Position numbers and translations under genes: made by a program. Below, piece by piece: positions 14,075 through 21,353 of a stretch of 21,353 nucleotides of DNA. Position 1 is the first letter of the stretch. Every line of letters begins with the position of its first letter. The DNA lies in NCBI GenBank assembly GCA_023391015.1, contig JAEWBT010000103.1, positions 1-21,353 on the forward strand, read 5' to 3'. Below the pieces are notes generated by a model, which saw only the letters and a program-made list of their open reading frames with translations, was not told the origin of the DNA and ran no database searches. This DNA comes from Bacteroidota bacterium (GTDB lineage Bacteria; Bacteroidota; Bacteroidia; Chitinophagales; Chitinophagaceae).

Positions 14075-14111
14075 CGTAAAATGATAATACTTAGTTACGA
14101 ATTTAGTTTTC

Positions 14112-16061
14112 CTACCCCATCTTCTCCTCCACCGCCATCAGCTCCTCAAACACCTTTTCATACGCTGCTTCCGCCGTTTGCGCTTGTTGTTGCAACGCCC
14201 GGTATTCGGCATCCAGCTTCGCAAATTTCTGCCCGTCGGCGTAGGTTTCCGGAAGGCCCAGTTCGGTTTCTAGTCCGGCAATTTTGGTTTTCAATTCGCC
14301 TAACTGCGCTTCGGCTTTCTCGAGGCTTTTTTGCAGGCGGCTGTGGTCTTTGCGCAGGCTGCGAAGTTCTTCGTCGCTGCGCTTTGGCTTTTCGGGTTTG
14401 GGTTCGGGCTTCTTTTCCACCTTCACCGGCTGGGCCGCTTTTTCGGCCTGCTGCCGCTTCTCGCGCTCGGCTTTATAGATCACCCACTCGTCGTAATTTC
14501 CGGAAAACTCCTTTATCTGCCCGTCGATAATCTCCCAGATTTTGTTGGCCGTCTGCTGGATAAAATACCGGTCGTGGCTCACGGTGATAAACGTGCCTTC
14601 GTACTTGTTCAGCGCGTCAATCAGCATCTGCACACTCTGCATGTCTAAGTGGTTGGTCGGTTCATCGAGCAAGAGAAAGTTGCTGCGGGCGGCAATCACC
14701 TTCGCCAGCGAAACGCGCGCCTTTTCACCCCCGGAAAGGACCTTGATTTTCTTAAACACATCGTCGCCGGCAAATAGGAAACAGCCCAGCAGGTTGCGCA
14801 ACTCCATCTCGGTTTTGCCGCTGCCGCTTCCTTTCAGTTCTTCCAACAAAGTGTCTTCCACATTCAGGGCTTCCAACTGGTGCTCCGCGTAAAAACTTTC
14901 TTCCACGTTGTGGCCTTCCTTCCGGTCGCCGGTAAAAGATTCCGTTCCGGCAATAATGCGCAGCAGGGTGGATTTCCCCTTGCCGTTTGCACCCACAAGG
15001 GCAATCTTATCGCCGCGCAGAATGTCCGCCGAAGCGTCTTTTAAAATCTCGTTCTGGCCAAATGACTTGTTTATGTGGCGCAACTCGGAGATAATTTTTC
15101 CGGGCGTTACGGCCACGTCGAAGTTGATGTTCATCAGCGCCACGCTGGTATCCGGCGACTCAATGCGGTCGAGCTTGTCGAGGCGCTTGACGGCGCTCTG
15201 GGCCTGCGCGGCCTTGGTGGCTTTGGCGCGGAACCGCTCAATAAAGCGTTCCTGCTGCCGGATGTATTCCTGCTGGTTTTCAAAAGCGCGCTGCTGCAAC
15301 TCCATGCGCATCGCTTTCTCTTCTTCAAAAAACGAATAGTTGCCGCTGTACTGCACCAAATCGCGCTGGAAAACTTCCACGATTTTCGTTACCATCCGGT
15401 CGAGGAAGTAGCGGTCGTGGCTCACGATGACCACACTTCCGGGGTAGCTCGTCAGGTAGCGCTCTAGCCATTCAATCGAAGGCAGGTCGAGGTGGTTGGT
15501 CGGTTCGTCAAGAAGCAGCAGGTCGGGCGCTTGCAGCATCATCTTGGCCAGGAGCACGCGCATCCGCCAGCCGCCGGAAAACTGGTCGTAGGGGCGGCTG
15601 AGGTCGGCGGTAGAAAAGCCGAGGCCTTCGAGCACTTCGGCAGTACGGTGTTCCATCTCGTAGCCGCCGGCCACTTCAAAATCGTGGAGCAGATGGCTGT
15701 ATTTGTCGAGCAGCGCCGCGTCGTCGGGCTTTGCGTCCAACTTTTCGAGCACGGCCTGCATTTCGGCTTCAATTTGTTTGGCGCGCTCAAAAGCCGTCAT
15801 GCCCACCGCCAGAATGCTTTCGTTGGTGGAAAACGACAGCAGATCCTGGTTGAAAAAGCCAAGTGTAACGTCTTTGGGTTTGTTGATACTGCCGCCGTTG
15901 GGCGTGTACTGCCCGGTAATGAGGCGCAGCAGGGTGGATTTTCCGGCGCCGTTGGGCCCTACGAGGCCAATGCGCTCGCCGGTAGAAATCTGCCACGACA
16001 CGTCTTCGAGCATCGTGCGGGCGCCAAAGGAAAAAGTTACATTTTGAAGAGACAGCAGCAT
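14112..16061 (-). CDS. ABC-F family ATPase (Uup/YdiF-like), 649 aa
   Basis: Cytosolic protein with two ABC cassettes and no membrane domain; ABC-F proteins act on the ribosome, as translation factors or, in some branches, antibiotic-protection factors. First cassette: Walker A GPNGAGKS at 35-42, signature FSGGWRMRVLLA, Walker B LLLLDEPTNHLD. An interdomain linker (about 235-320) is rich in charged helix. Second cassette: Walker A GANGKGKST, signature LSGGEKARVSLAKV, then LLLDEPTNHLD. The C-terminal ~110 residues are a Lys/Glu-rich stretch and coiled coil (RSLRKDHSRLQKSLEKAEAQ), as in Uup-like members. Walker residues are intact. ATG at 16061 starts the canonical first strand. The housekeeping branch is more likely than a resistance determinant. 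It is divergent from truA. Confidence 0.93.
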   Translation of the reverse strand: MLLSLQNVTFSFGARTMLEDVSWQISTGERIGLVGPNGAGKSTLLRLITGQYTPNGGSINKPKDVTLGFFNQDLLSFSTNESILAVGMTAFERAKQIEAEMQAVLEKLDAKPDDAALLDKYSHLLHDFEVAGGYEMEHRTAEVLEGLGFSTADLSRPYDQFSGGWRMRVLLAKMMLQAPDLLLLDEPTNHLDLPSIEWLERYLTSYPGSVVIVSHDRYFLDRMVTKIVEVFQRDLVQYSGNYSFFEEEKAMRMELQQRAFENQQEYIRQQERFIERFRAKATKAAQAQSAVKRLDKLDRIESPDTSVALMNINFDVAVTPGKIISELRHINKSFGQNEILKDASADILRGDKIALVGANGKGKSTLLRIIAGTESFTGDRKEGHNVEESFYAEHQLEALNVEDTLLEELKGSGSGKTEMELRNLLGCFLFAGDDVFKKIKVLSGGEKARVSLAKVIAARSNFLLLDEPTNHLDMQSVQMLIDALNKYEGTFITVSHDRYFIQQTANKIWEIIDGQIKEFSGNYDEWVIYKAEREKRQQAEKAAQPVKVEKKPEPKPEKPKRSDEELRSLRKDHSRLQKSLEKAEAQLGELKTKIAGLETELGLPETYADGQKFAKLDAEYRALQQQAQTAEAAYEKVFEELMAVEEKMG

Positions 16062-16070
16062 AACGGGCCG

Positions 16071-16078
16071 CGAAATTA
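16071..16078 (-). promoter_or_regulatory. Candidate -7 element for the ABC-F gene
   Basis: Minus-strand TAATTTCG matches TAnnTTTG at 7 of 8 positions and ends 9 bases before the ATG at 16061, giving a very short leader. Confidence 0.4.
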
Positions 16079-16135
16079 CGACAAGCCGGGGCCTCTGCTT
16101 TCAGGGCAGGCGCATTTTATGAGAACGCCCTCCTA

Positions 16136-16145
16136 TTTCCGGAAA
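16136..16145. repeat. TTTCCGGAAA palindrome, intergenic copy
   Basis: Perfect copy (ATTTCCGGAAAT with flanks) in the 195-base divergent region between the ABC-F gene and truA. Confidence 0.9.
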
Positions 16146-16170
16146 TCTGCTTTCGCCCGCACGATCCGCC

Positions 16171-16178
16171 GATATTTG
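16171..16178 (+). promoter_or_regulatory. Candidate -7 element for truA
   Basis: GATATTTG matches TAnnTTTG at 7 of 8 positions, 78 bases before the ATG. A TTTCG at about 21 bases upstream could serve as a poor -33 element. Low certainty. Confidence 0.3.
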
Positions 16179-16256
16179 CAGCCGCCGGCAAGGTGCTGCA
16201 ATCCATCCTGCAAAGCCTTTTGCTCTTTCTACACTGCTCCTGCAAAAATTTCTTTT

Positions 16257-17009
16257 ATGTCCCGCTTCGCCCTTGACGTTTCCTATAACGGTACCGCCTT
16301 TCACGGCTCTCAAATTCAGGGCGAGGTACCTACGGTGCAGAAGGCGTTGAACGACGCGCTGACCACCCTTTTCCGGGAACCAATCGAAACGTTTGGGGCC
16401 AGCCGCACCGACGAAGGCGTGCACGCACTATCCAATTTTTATCATTTCGATGCGGTGGAACTCCCGAAGCAGTTTCAGTACCGGCTCAATGCCATTCTGC
16501 CACCAGCCTTAGCCATCAATAGGATCTTCCAAGCCGATAAAGATGATTTCAATTGCCGGTTTGATGCGATTTCCCGGCAATACCGCTACCGGATTTATGC
16601 TCATAAAAACCCGTTTCTGAAAGACCGCGCGTATTTCTACCCCTACACAACAGACATAACAGCGCTTCAGGAAACAGCAGCCATCCTGAAGCAGCATACC
16701 CACTTTGAAAGCTTCTGCAAGCGCACCACCAATATGCACAGCTTTAAATGCGCTATTCACGAAGCGCGCTGGGAGGTTCACGGCGAAGAACTACACTTCG
16801 TCGTCCGGGCCAACCGCTTTCTGCGGGGCATGGTGCGCGGACTGGTCGGCACACAATTGCGGGTGACTAAAACAGGCGCTTCGCTTCCGGAAATTCTGGC
16901 TGCAAACGACTGCCGCCGGGCCGATTTTGCTGTGCCCGGCCATGGCTTGTATTTAGAAGAAATCCGGTTTCCGGAAGGCGCATTGATTCGTTTGGAAGAC
17001 GTGCGATGA
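16257..17009 (+). CDS. truA: tRNA pseudouridine synthase A, 250 aa
   Basis: Converts uridines 38-40 in the anticodon stem-loop of tRNAs to pseudouridine; cytosolic. The catalytic Asp is Asp52 in ASRTDEGVHA (48-57). Other family blocks: SYNGTAFHGSQIQ near the N-terminus (with Gly-Ser where many have Gly-Trp), RFDAISRQYRYRI, and ANRFLRGMVRGLVGTQL near the C-terminus. The length is normal. The frame stays open upstream to 15492, but ATG at 16257 is chosen because TruA proteins start just before the YNGTxxxG strand and the extension overlaps the ABC-F gene. It converges with the aminotransferase gene, and a palindromic repeat sits between the stops. Confidence 0.96.
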   Translation: MSRFALDVSYNGTAFHGSQIQGEVPTVQKALNDALTTLFREPIETFGASRTDEGVHALSNFYHFDAVELPKQFQYRLNAILPPALAINRIFQADKDDFNCRFDAISRQYRYRIYAHKNPFLKDRAYFYPYTTDITALQETAAILKQHTHFESFCKRTTNMHSFKCAIHEARWEVHGEELHFVVRANRFLRGMVRGLVGTQLRVTKTGASLPEILAANDCRRADFAVPGHGLYLEEIRFPEGALIRLEDVR

Positions 17010-17014
17010 CTTTT

Positions 17015-17042
17015 GTAGAGACAAGGCATGCCTTGTCTTTAC
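17015..17042. repeat. 28-bp palindromic intergenic repeat, copy 2; possible bidirectional terminator
   Basis: Same sequence family as 1282-1309, with arms beginning GTAGAGACAAGGCATG; one C-to-T change breaks perfect symmetry but keeps a G-U pair in + RNA. It begins 5 bases after the truA stop, and its right end supplies the TAA stop of the aminotransferase gene (complement of 17039-17041). It lies between convergent genes, as copy 1 does. Confidence 0.85.
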
Positions 17043-18283
17043 GATCCACCCAGTTCTGCCAGCGCGTCGGCAATAATGCCAATGCACTCATCCAATTGTT
17101 CCTGCGTGATGACCAACGGTGGGGCAAACCGGATTTTATCGCCGTGGGTCGGTTTAGCCAACAAGCCACGGTCGCGCATCAGAAGGCACAGCTCCCAGGC
17201 GGCTTCCGGGTCCGGATGTTGGATCACCACTGCGTTGAGCAACCCTTTGCCGCGCACCTCTTTAATCAGCGGGCTGCCTAAATCCTGAATAGCTTTCCGG
17301 AAATAATCCCCCAGAACAGCCGATTTTTCGGCCAGCTGCTCATCCAGCAAAATCTGAAGGGATTCCATCGCCACCTTGCAGGCCAGCGGATTGCCGCCGT
17401 AGGTAGAGCCATGTTCACCCGGCTTGATGGTCATCATGATTTCATCATCGGCCAGCACGGCAGACACCGGCAACATGCCGCCGCTCAGGGCTTTTCCGAG
17501 AATCAGAATGTCGGGGCGCACGCTTTCATAATCGCAGGCCAGCATCTTACCGGTGCGCGCCAGCCCGGTTTGGATTTCATCTGCAATAAACAAAACATTG
17601 TATTGCCGGCACAGCACTTCTGCGCCTTTCAGATACCCTTCGTCCGGCACTTTTACGCCCGCCTCGCCCTGAATCGGTTCCACCAGAAAGGCACATACTT
17701 CCGGATGTTGCAAAGCCACTTCCAGGGCTGCCAAGTCGTTGTAGGGAACGATATCATAGCCGGGCACGAAGGGTCCGAAATCTTTTTTGGCGGTCGGGTC
17801 GGTGCTAAACGAAATCACGTTAATAGTGCGACCGTGGAAGTTTTGGGTGCAGGTCAGGATACGCGCTTTGTTTTCCTCGGTTCCCTTCACGCGGTAGGCC
17901 CAATGGCGGGCCAGTTTCAAAGCCGTTTCCACCGCTTCCACGCCGGTATTCATCGGCAAGACCTTATCGTAGCCGAAAAATTTAGTGATATATTCTTCAT
18001 ATTCGCCCAATACGTTGCTGTGAAACGCACGGGAGGTCAGGGTAAGTTTGGCCGCCTGCTCAGCAATGGTTTTTACCAGCCGCGGATGGCAATGCCCCTG
18101 ATTCACCGCCGAATAGCCGGACAGAAAATCGTAGTAGCGCTTGCTGTCCACATCCCACATAAAAACGCCTTCACCCCGTTCCAAGACTACCGGCAAGGGA
18201 TGGTAATTGTGTGCGCCATAGCGCTCTTCACGGCTGATGTATTCTTGAGTCAGGGCAGAAATGCCGGTAGCTACGGTATTCAT
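17039..18283 (-). CDS. rocD: Ornithine aminotransferase-like PLP enzyme, 414 aa
   Basis: Class III aminotransferase. Ornithine--oxo-acid aminotransferases convert ornithine plus 2-oxoglutarate to glutamate-5-semialdehyde and glutamate, linking arginine and proline metabolism. Evidence: the N-terminus YGAHNYHPLPVVLERGEGVF is typical of OAT, NTGVEAVETALKLARHW at 112-128, QNFHGRT, the PLP-phosphate/ring Asp235 in FIADEIQTG, Lys264 in LGKALSGGMLPVS as the Schiff-base lysine, and HGSTYGGNPLA. The length matches. The ATG at 18283 starts the OAT-like N-terminus. A perfect -7 element ends 5 bases upstream, implying a leaderless or nearly leaderless mRNA. Gene symbol is by similarity; acetylornithine aminotransferase is a less likely alternative. 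Confidence 0.9.
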   Translation of the reverse strand: MNTVATGISALTQEYISREERYGAHNYHPLPVVLERGEGVFMWDVDSKRYYDFLSGYSAVNQGHCHPRLVKTIAEQAAKLTLTSRAFHSNVLGEYEEYITKFFGYDKVLPMNTGVEAVETALKLARHWAYRVKGTEENKARILTCTQNFHGRTINVISFSTDPTAKKDFGPFVPGYDIVPYNDLAALEVALQHPEVCAFLVEPIQGEAGVKVPDEGYLKGAEVLCRQYNVLFIADEIQTGLARTGKMLACDYESVRPDILILGKALSGGMLPVSAVLADDEIMMTIKPGEHGSTYGGNPLACKVAMESLQILLDEQLAEKSAVLGDYFRKAIQDLGSPLIKEVRGKGLLNAVVIQHPDPEAAWELCLLMRDRGLLAKPTHGDKIRFAPPLVITQEQLDECIGIIADALAELGGS

Positions 18284-18287
18284 CCGG

Positions 18288-18295
18288 CAAAGGTA
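18288..18295 (-). promoter_or_regulatory. -7 promoter element for the aminotransferase gene
   Basis: Minus-strand TACCTTTG is a perfect match to TAnnTTTG, only 4 bases before the ATG. With transcription starting a few bases downstream of a -7 element, the mRNA would have almost no 5' leader. Confidence 0.55.
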
Positions 18296-18315
18296 GGGCC
18301 TCGCCAATTGGCTTT

Positions 18316-19713
18316 TTAAGGGGCGGATTTCCGGAAATTCCGGAAACCAAAAACCACCGTAAGTCCGGCAGCGGCAGCGGCAAGGCTTAGCAGCAGCATC
18401 CACGGCGCAACGGGAAAAAAAGCTAAAACAATCCGAATCCCACCCAGCACCGCAGCCGAAATACTCAACTGTAAAGCCCAGGTGCGTATCGGGAAAAGTT
18501 CATTAAGCGAGAGACCCGTGAGCTGCACTGTTTTCCAAGTATAAAACGTGACCATGCAAAACGTAGAAAGCGCGAAGGAAAGCGCAATTCCGGGTAAACC
18601 CAGAAGGGGATACAAAATGCCTGCAAGGCCGCTCGCCAGCAGCAAATCACCCGCAGCGCCCCAAAGCACCCAACGGCTGTGGCGCAGGTGTTGCAAGAGC
18701 GCCGAAAACGGATACGCACGAAGCGGCAGCACCAAAATCGTCATGGTAAAAACCGGCACGGAAGCATTGTATTTCCCGCCAAAAACCACCTGAAAAAGGG
18801 ACGATTTTCCCAGCATCAAAAACCAGAACAATGGAAATACGATAGCGGATAACAACCTACCGGTCGCACGCAGATACCGGGCCTTTTCAGCTGCTTCGCT
18901 CGTTTGCGCATCGGCGGCCTGATGCAGGAAAGCGCTTCCCGCCACGCCCAGCAGCAAAGGCAAAAAGGGCACTTCCTGCGCACCGTTAAAATACACCGCC
19001 GATAAGGCCGGTGCTACCAGAAAGCCAACCAGCGTCTTGTCTAAAAGCCGGGCGCTTTGCTGGATTAGATCGTAAGCCGCCAAGTCGCGCCACAAACGTT
19101 GCAAGCCGGTTGGGGGGCTTATCAAACCTACCGGAGTCTGTTGGCGGCCGGCCCGCAAAATGGGTCTGAAGAATAAAAAAGCCCGGAGGCCCGCCAGCAC
19201 CGCCAAGGTGCCAAACAAAGCAGTTGGATTATGGGGGAAAAGGCCATGCGCCGCCAGAAAAAGCAAAGACGCCACGCCATTTACAAAAGACACCAACCGA
19301 TAGTGGCGCTGCCCCAGTGCCAGCCCTTCACCCAATGCGGCCAGCGCCCAAGTGATAAAGAAAGCAATTAGCAGTGGAAACGAAAGGAAATCCAAATTCC
19401 AAAAACCAAACAACAAGGCTGCAAGCGCAAAAAAGCCTGCAAAAAGGCCCTGCATCGCCCGGGAACTTTGCCGCAGACCGGAAATCATTTCTGCCGGCCT
19501 CACCACTTGTGCCAAAGCCGGAATGCCAACACATGCCAGGGTGCTGAGCAGCCCATAGCGCACCCACAGGTTTTGATACTCGCCGTAAGCCGTAGCGGGC
19601 AACACGCGCGAATACCAGATCATCACCACCAGCAAGGCCAGTGCCGGAAAGATCCGGGCAGCCAGGAGGAAAAGGCTGCGCCGTGCAAGGATTTTTTCCG
19701 GTTGCCGCGTCAT
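18316..19713 (-). CDS. MOP-superfamily flippase-like protein (polysaccharide export/lipid-linked sugar translocase), 465 aa
   Basis: About 12-14 hydrophobic segments along the whole length, a short basic N-terminus (MTRQPEKILARRSLF), and patterns common in Wzx/MurJ-like transporters: RVLPATAYGEYQNLWVRYGLLSTLACVGIPAL in the first third, and SARLLDKTLVGFLVAPALSAVYFNGAQE in the middle, which is the usual position of the second-half repeat start. Such proteins flip lipid-linked oligosaccharides across the inner membrane. The substrate is not predictable. The stop is 32 bases before the aminotransferase ATG, but that gene has its own -7 element. The start follows a terminator hairpin by 20 bases. 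Confidence 0.75.
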   Translation of the reverse strand: MTRQPEKILARRSLFLLAARIFPALALLVVMIWYSRVLPATAYGEYQNLWVRYGLLSTLACVGIPALAQVVRPAEMISGLRQSSRAMQGLFAGFFALAALLFGFWNLDFLSFPLLIAFFITWALAALGEGLALGQRHYRLVSFVNGVASLLFLAAHGLFPHNPTALFGTLAVLAGLRAFLFFRPILRAGRQQTPVGLISPPTGLQRLWRDLAAYDLIQQSARLLDKTLVGFLVAPALSAVYFNGAQEVPFLPLLLGVAGSAFLHQAADAQTSEAAEKARYLRATGRLLSAIVFPLFWFLMLGKSSLFQVVFGGKYNASVPVFTMTILVLPLRAYPFSALLQHLRHSRWVLWGAAGDLLLASGLAGILYPLLGLPGIALSFALSTFCMVTFYTWKTVQLTGLSLNELFPIRTWALQLSISAAVLGGIRIVLAFFPVAPWMLLLSLAAAAAGLTVVFGFRNFRKSAP

Positions 19714-19733
19714 TTGGTTTTTTATAAAAAAGG

Positions 19734-19783
19734 AAAAAGCCTGACCGCCTGTCCAAAAAAGTTTGGCTGCCGTCAGGCTTTTT
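19734..19783 (-). terminator. Terminator between the YfhO-like and flippase-like genes
   Basis: Perfect 12-bp arms AAAAAGCCTGAC (19734-19745) and GTCAGGCTTTTT (19772-19783) around a 26-base loop, with a T-rich run in minus-strand orientation (TTTTTCCTTTTTT). It lies 54 bases after the stop of the YfhO-like gene and 20 bases before the flippase ATG. It is nearly symmetric, so it could act on either strand. Confidence 0.75.
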
Positions 19784-19817
19784 AAAAAGGGCTACAAAGC
19801 GTTCTGAAAACCGGTAT

Positions 19818-19827
19818 TTTCCGGAAA
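19818..19827. repeat. TTTCCGGAAA palindrome, intergenic copy
   Basis: Perfect copy 10 bases beyond the stop of the YfhO-like gene, followed by the partial repeat TTTCCGGG. Confidence 0.9.
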
Positions 19828-19837
19828 TTTCCGGGCC

Positions 19838-21353
19838 TTATTCGTCTTTCATTTTCACCCGGAGGGGCGCTTCTTCAGGCGTTTTTTCCGAATGCCGCCA
19901 GGCAAAAAACAAGGCCAATCCGATCAGCACAAAAAGAATAATGCTGGAAACCGCCGAAAGCATGTTGCCGGTTGCAAACGATTTGGGCTCAAACTTAAAG
20001 TCAATCTTATGGGTGCCTGCCGGAATTTTCACCGCGCGCAACACGTAGTTGGCCCGCACAATCGGCGTTTCTTTTCCATCCACAAAAGCTTTCCAGCCTT
20101 TGTCGTAATACATATCCGAGAAAACCGCGAGGCCTTCGTGAGCGTTGCTGGATTCAAAATGCAGATCGTTCAATCCATACTTGGTAAGGCGGATGGTTGC
20201 ACTGCTGTCCTTCTGGAAATTTGAAGACCCAATGGTTTGCTGGAACGGATCGGCGCGCACGATGGCCGTGGTGGCCGGATTCCAGTCGGTAGCCGGGTTG
20301 GGTGCAGCGGTGTCACCCAGGCGCGGGGCATTCATGGCCAGCATCTCTGCGTCGGCACTGGTCACATATTTTACGTTATCCACAAACCACGCGTTGCCCA
20401 GCGCCTGCGGATTGGGCATCACGGCGGGCTGACCATTTGCGCCCGGCACAATAAAGTATTTTGTATTCAGCATGTTCAGCACCGCACTGTTCATGCCTTT
20501 TTGCGGATTCAGATGGATGTCAATCAAATCCTGATAGCTTTCCATCTTGGCCGGACTGTAACCCCCGACGAGTTTCAGGTTGTAGGCCGGAACGGCGTCG
20601 TTGTAAGGGTCGCGTGTGAGGTCCATCACCCGGAAATACGGGTCTTTATCAGCCAGGATTTGCTGATCTACCGGACGCGGTGCAAAAGCCGTTTCGTAGC
20701 TACCCGGCTCCTCGTAATTTTCTTCGTTGAGGTAGCGTTTGTTCACCATTTGCAGGTCGGCAAAGGTGAGCACCGCCAGCACGATAATCCCCACGCGGGC
20801 ATTCAACTTGTCTTTCAAAACCGCCCACAAAATGCCGGCAGCCGCCAGAATGAAAAACGCAGAACGCAGGCCACTGTTGCGGGCCATATCGGCGCGGTCT
20901 TCCCGAATGAGGCTCAGCAATTGAGGCGGCAGTTGCGCGTCGGTTTGTGGGTTGGTGAAGTCAAAAAACGCAGAAGCGCCCAAGGCCAGCAGCAAAGCCA
21001 GTCCGGCGGTGATTCCGGCAGAAAGCTTGATGGCTTTTAAACGCTTTTCGACGGCTGGTTCCAGCAACAGCTGATGCAATCCCCAAACGCCCACCACCGG
21101 AAAAATCAGCTGCGGAATCACCAGCGCCATCGACGGCGTCCGGAAATTCTTCAGCAAAGGCAGGTTATCAAACAAAAAGTAGTTGATGCCCGGCAGGTTT
21201 TTCCCCAGGGAAAGAATAATCCCGAAAAGCGCTGCCGCCGCCAAAGCCCATTTCATCGGGTTGCGAATCACCACCAATCCCAGCACAAACAAGAAACACA
21301 CAATGGCGCCCAGATACACCGGACCGGAAACAAACGGTTGCGGCCCCCAGTAA
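19838..21353 (-). CDS. YfhO-like polytopic membrane protein, C-terminal 504 residues
   Basis: The gene enters from the right edge; the frame is open to 21352 with no start. The edge reads YWGPQPFVSGPVYLGA, a block typical of the C-terminal half of YfhO/DUF-type membrane proteins, followed by about five hydrophobic segments, the LPGINYFLFDNLPLLKNFRTPSM block, then a long outer domain (DPYFRVMDL, NMLNTKYFIV, FSDMYYDKGWKAFVDGKETPIVRANYVLRAVKIPAGTH), a last transmembrane helix, and a charged tail. YfhO of Gram-positives glycosylates lipoteichoic acid; the bacteroidal members are GT-C-like with unknown substrate. It shares the leftward direction with the flippase and may form an envelope-glycan unit, with a terminator in between. 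Confidence 0.85.
   Translation of the reverse strand, partial: YWGPQPFVSGPVYLGAIVCFLFVLGLVVIRNPMKWALAAAALFGIILSLGKNLPGINYFLFDNLPLLKNFRTPSMALVIPQLIFPVVGVWGLHQLLLEPAVEKRLKAIKLSAGITAGLALLLALGASAFFDFTNPQTDAQLPPQLLSLIREDRADMARNSGLRSAFFILAAAGILWAVLKDKLNARVGIIVLAVLTFADLQMVNKRYLNEENYEEPGSYETAFAPRPVDQQILADKDPYFRVMDLTRDPYNDAVPAYNLKLVGGYSPAKMESYQDLIDIHLNPQKGMNSAVLNMLNTKYFIVPGANGQPAVMPNPQALGNAWFVDNVKYVTSADAEMLAMNAPRLGDTAAPNPATDWNPATTAIVRADPFQQTIGSSNFQKDSSATIRLTKYGLNDLHFESSNAHEGLAVFSDMYYDKGWKAFVDGKETPIVRANYVLRAVKIPAGTHKIDFKFEPKSFATGNMLSAVSSIILFVLIGLALFFAWRHSEKTPEEAPLRVKMKDE

Noticed and set aside
14081..14530. 149-codon + strand frame and similar Pro/Ser/Arg-rich frames opposite the ABC-F gene
   Set aside because: Antisense shadows of a strongly supported gene; composition is typical of reverse-frame reading.
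15492..16256. N-terminal extension of truA
   Set aside because: It lies over the ABC-F gene on the other strand and then in intergenic DNA; TruA proteins start at the MSRFALDVSYNG strand.

Overview
The window looks like chromosomal DNA of a Bacteroidota bacterium, most likely a Chitinophagaceae-like or related lineage. The reasons are: a PdhA whose sequence matches the Bacteroidota form, a YfhO/flippase/GT-C envelope gene set, a Bacteroidota-type ABC-F protein and YajQ, and several -7 promoter elements of the Bacteroidota type TAnnTTTG (perfect copies before the FAD oxidoreductase, yajQ and the aminotransferase). Base composition is in the mid-50s percent GC, except for a small AT-rich island at about 13.1-14.1 kb.

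Layout, left to right. 1-1260 (+) is the C-terminal part of an M1 / leukotriene-A4-hydrolase-like aminopeptidase. A 28-bp palindromic repeat separates it from a convergent OafA-like membrane acyltransferase (1364-2479, -). Divergent from that are pdhA (2594-3589, +), a membrane-anchored TPR protein (3701-4405, +) with a clear terminator, and an unrecognised lipoprotein (4479-5444, +). Then comes a leftward block: a COG2509-type FAD oxidoreductase (12091-10514) followed by three tandem paralogous polytopic membrane proteins resembling GT-C glycosyltransferases (10451-8823, 8802-7153, 7081-5453). Upstream of the FAD gene is an array of 21-bp tandem repeats (about 12208-12480), then yajQ (13029-12541, -).

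The interval 13.1-14.1 kb is an accessory-looking island. It holds a 59-residue small gene, a 23-codon open stretch overlapping it by ATGA, a 27-bp perfect inverted-repeat element (13473-13600), and an AT-rich gene for a small secreted protein. After it come an ABC-F ATPase (16061-14112, -), truA (16257-17009, +), an ornithine-aminotransferase-like enzyme (18283-17039, -), a MOP-family flippase-like protein (19713-18316, -) and the C-terminal part of a YfhO-like membrane protein (leftward, running off the right edge).

Two themes stand out. First, envelope or glycan biology dominates: an acyltransferase, three GT-C-like paralogues, a flippase and a YfhO protein, among housekeeping genes. Second, the DNA is threaded with a highly iterated perfect palindrome, TTTCCGGAAA. 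I count 19 perfect 10-mers plus 7 further copies of its 8-bp core in 21 kb, inside genes in different frames and in intergenic gaps. That is far above chance and comparable in style to the cyanobacterial HIP1 element. It is the strongest candidate here for an undescribed system.
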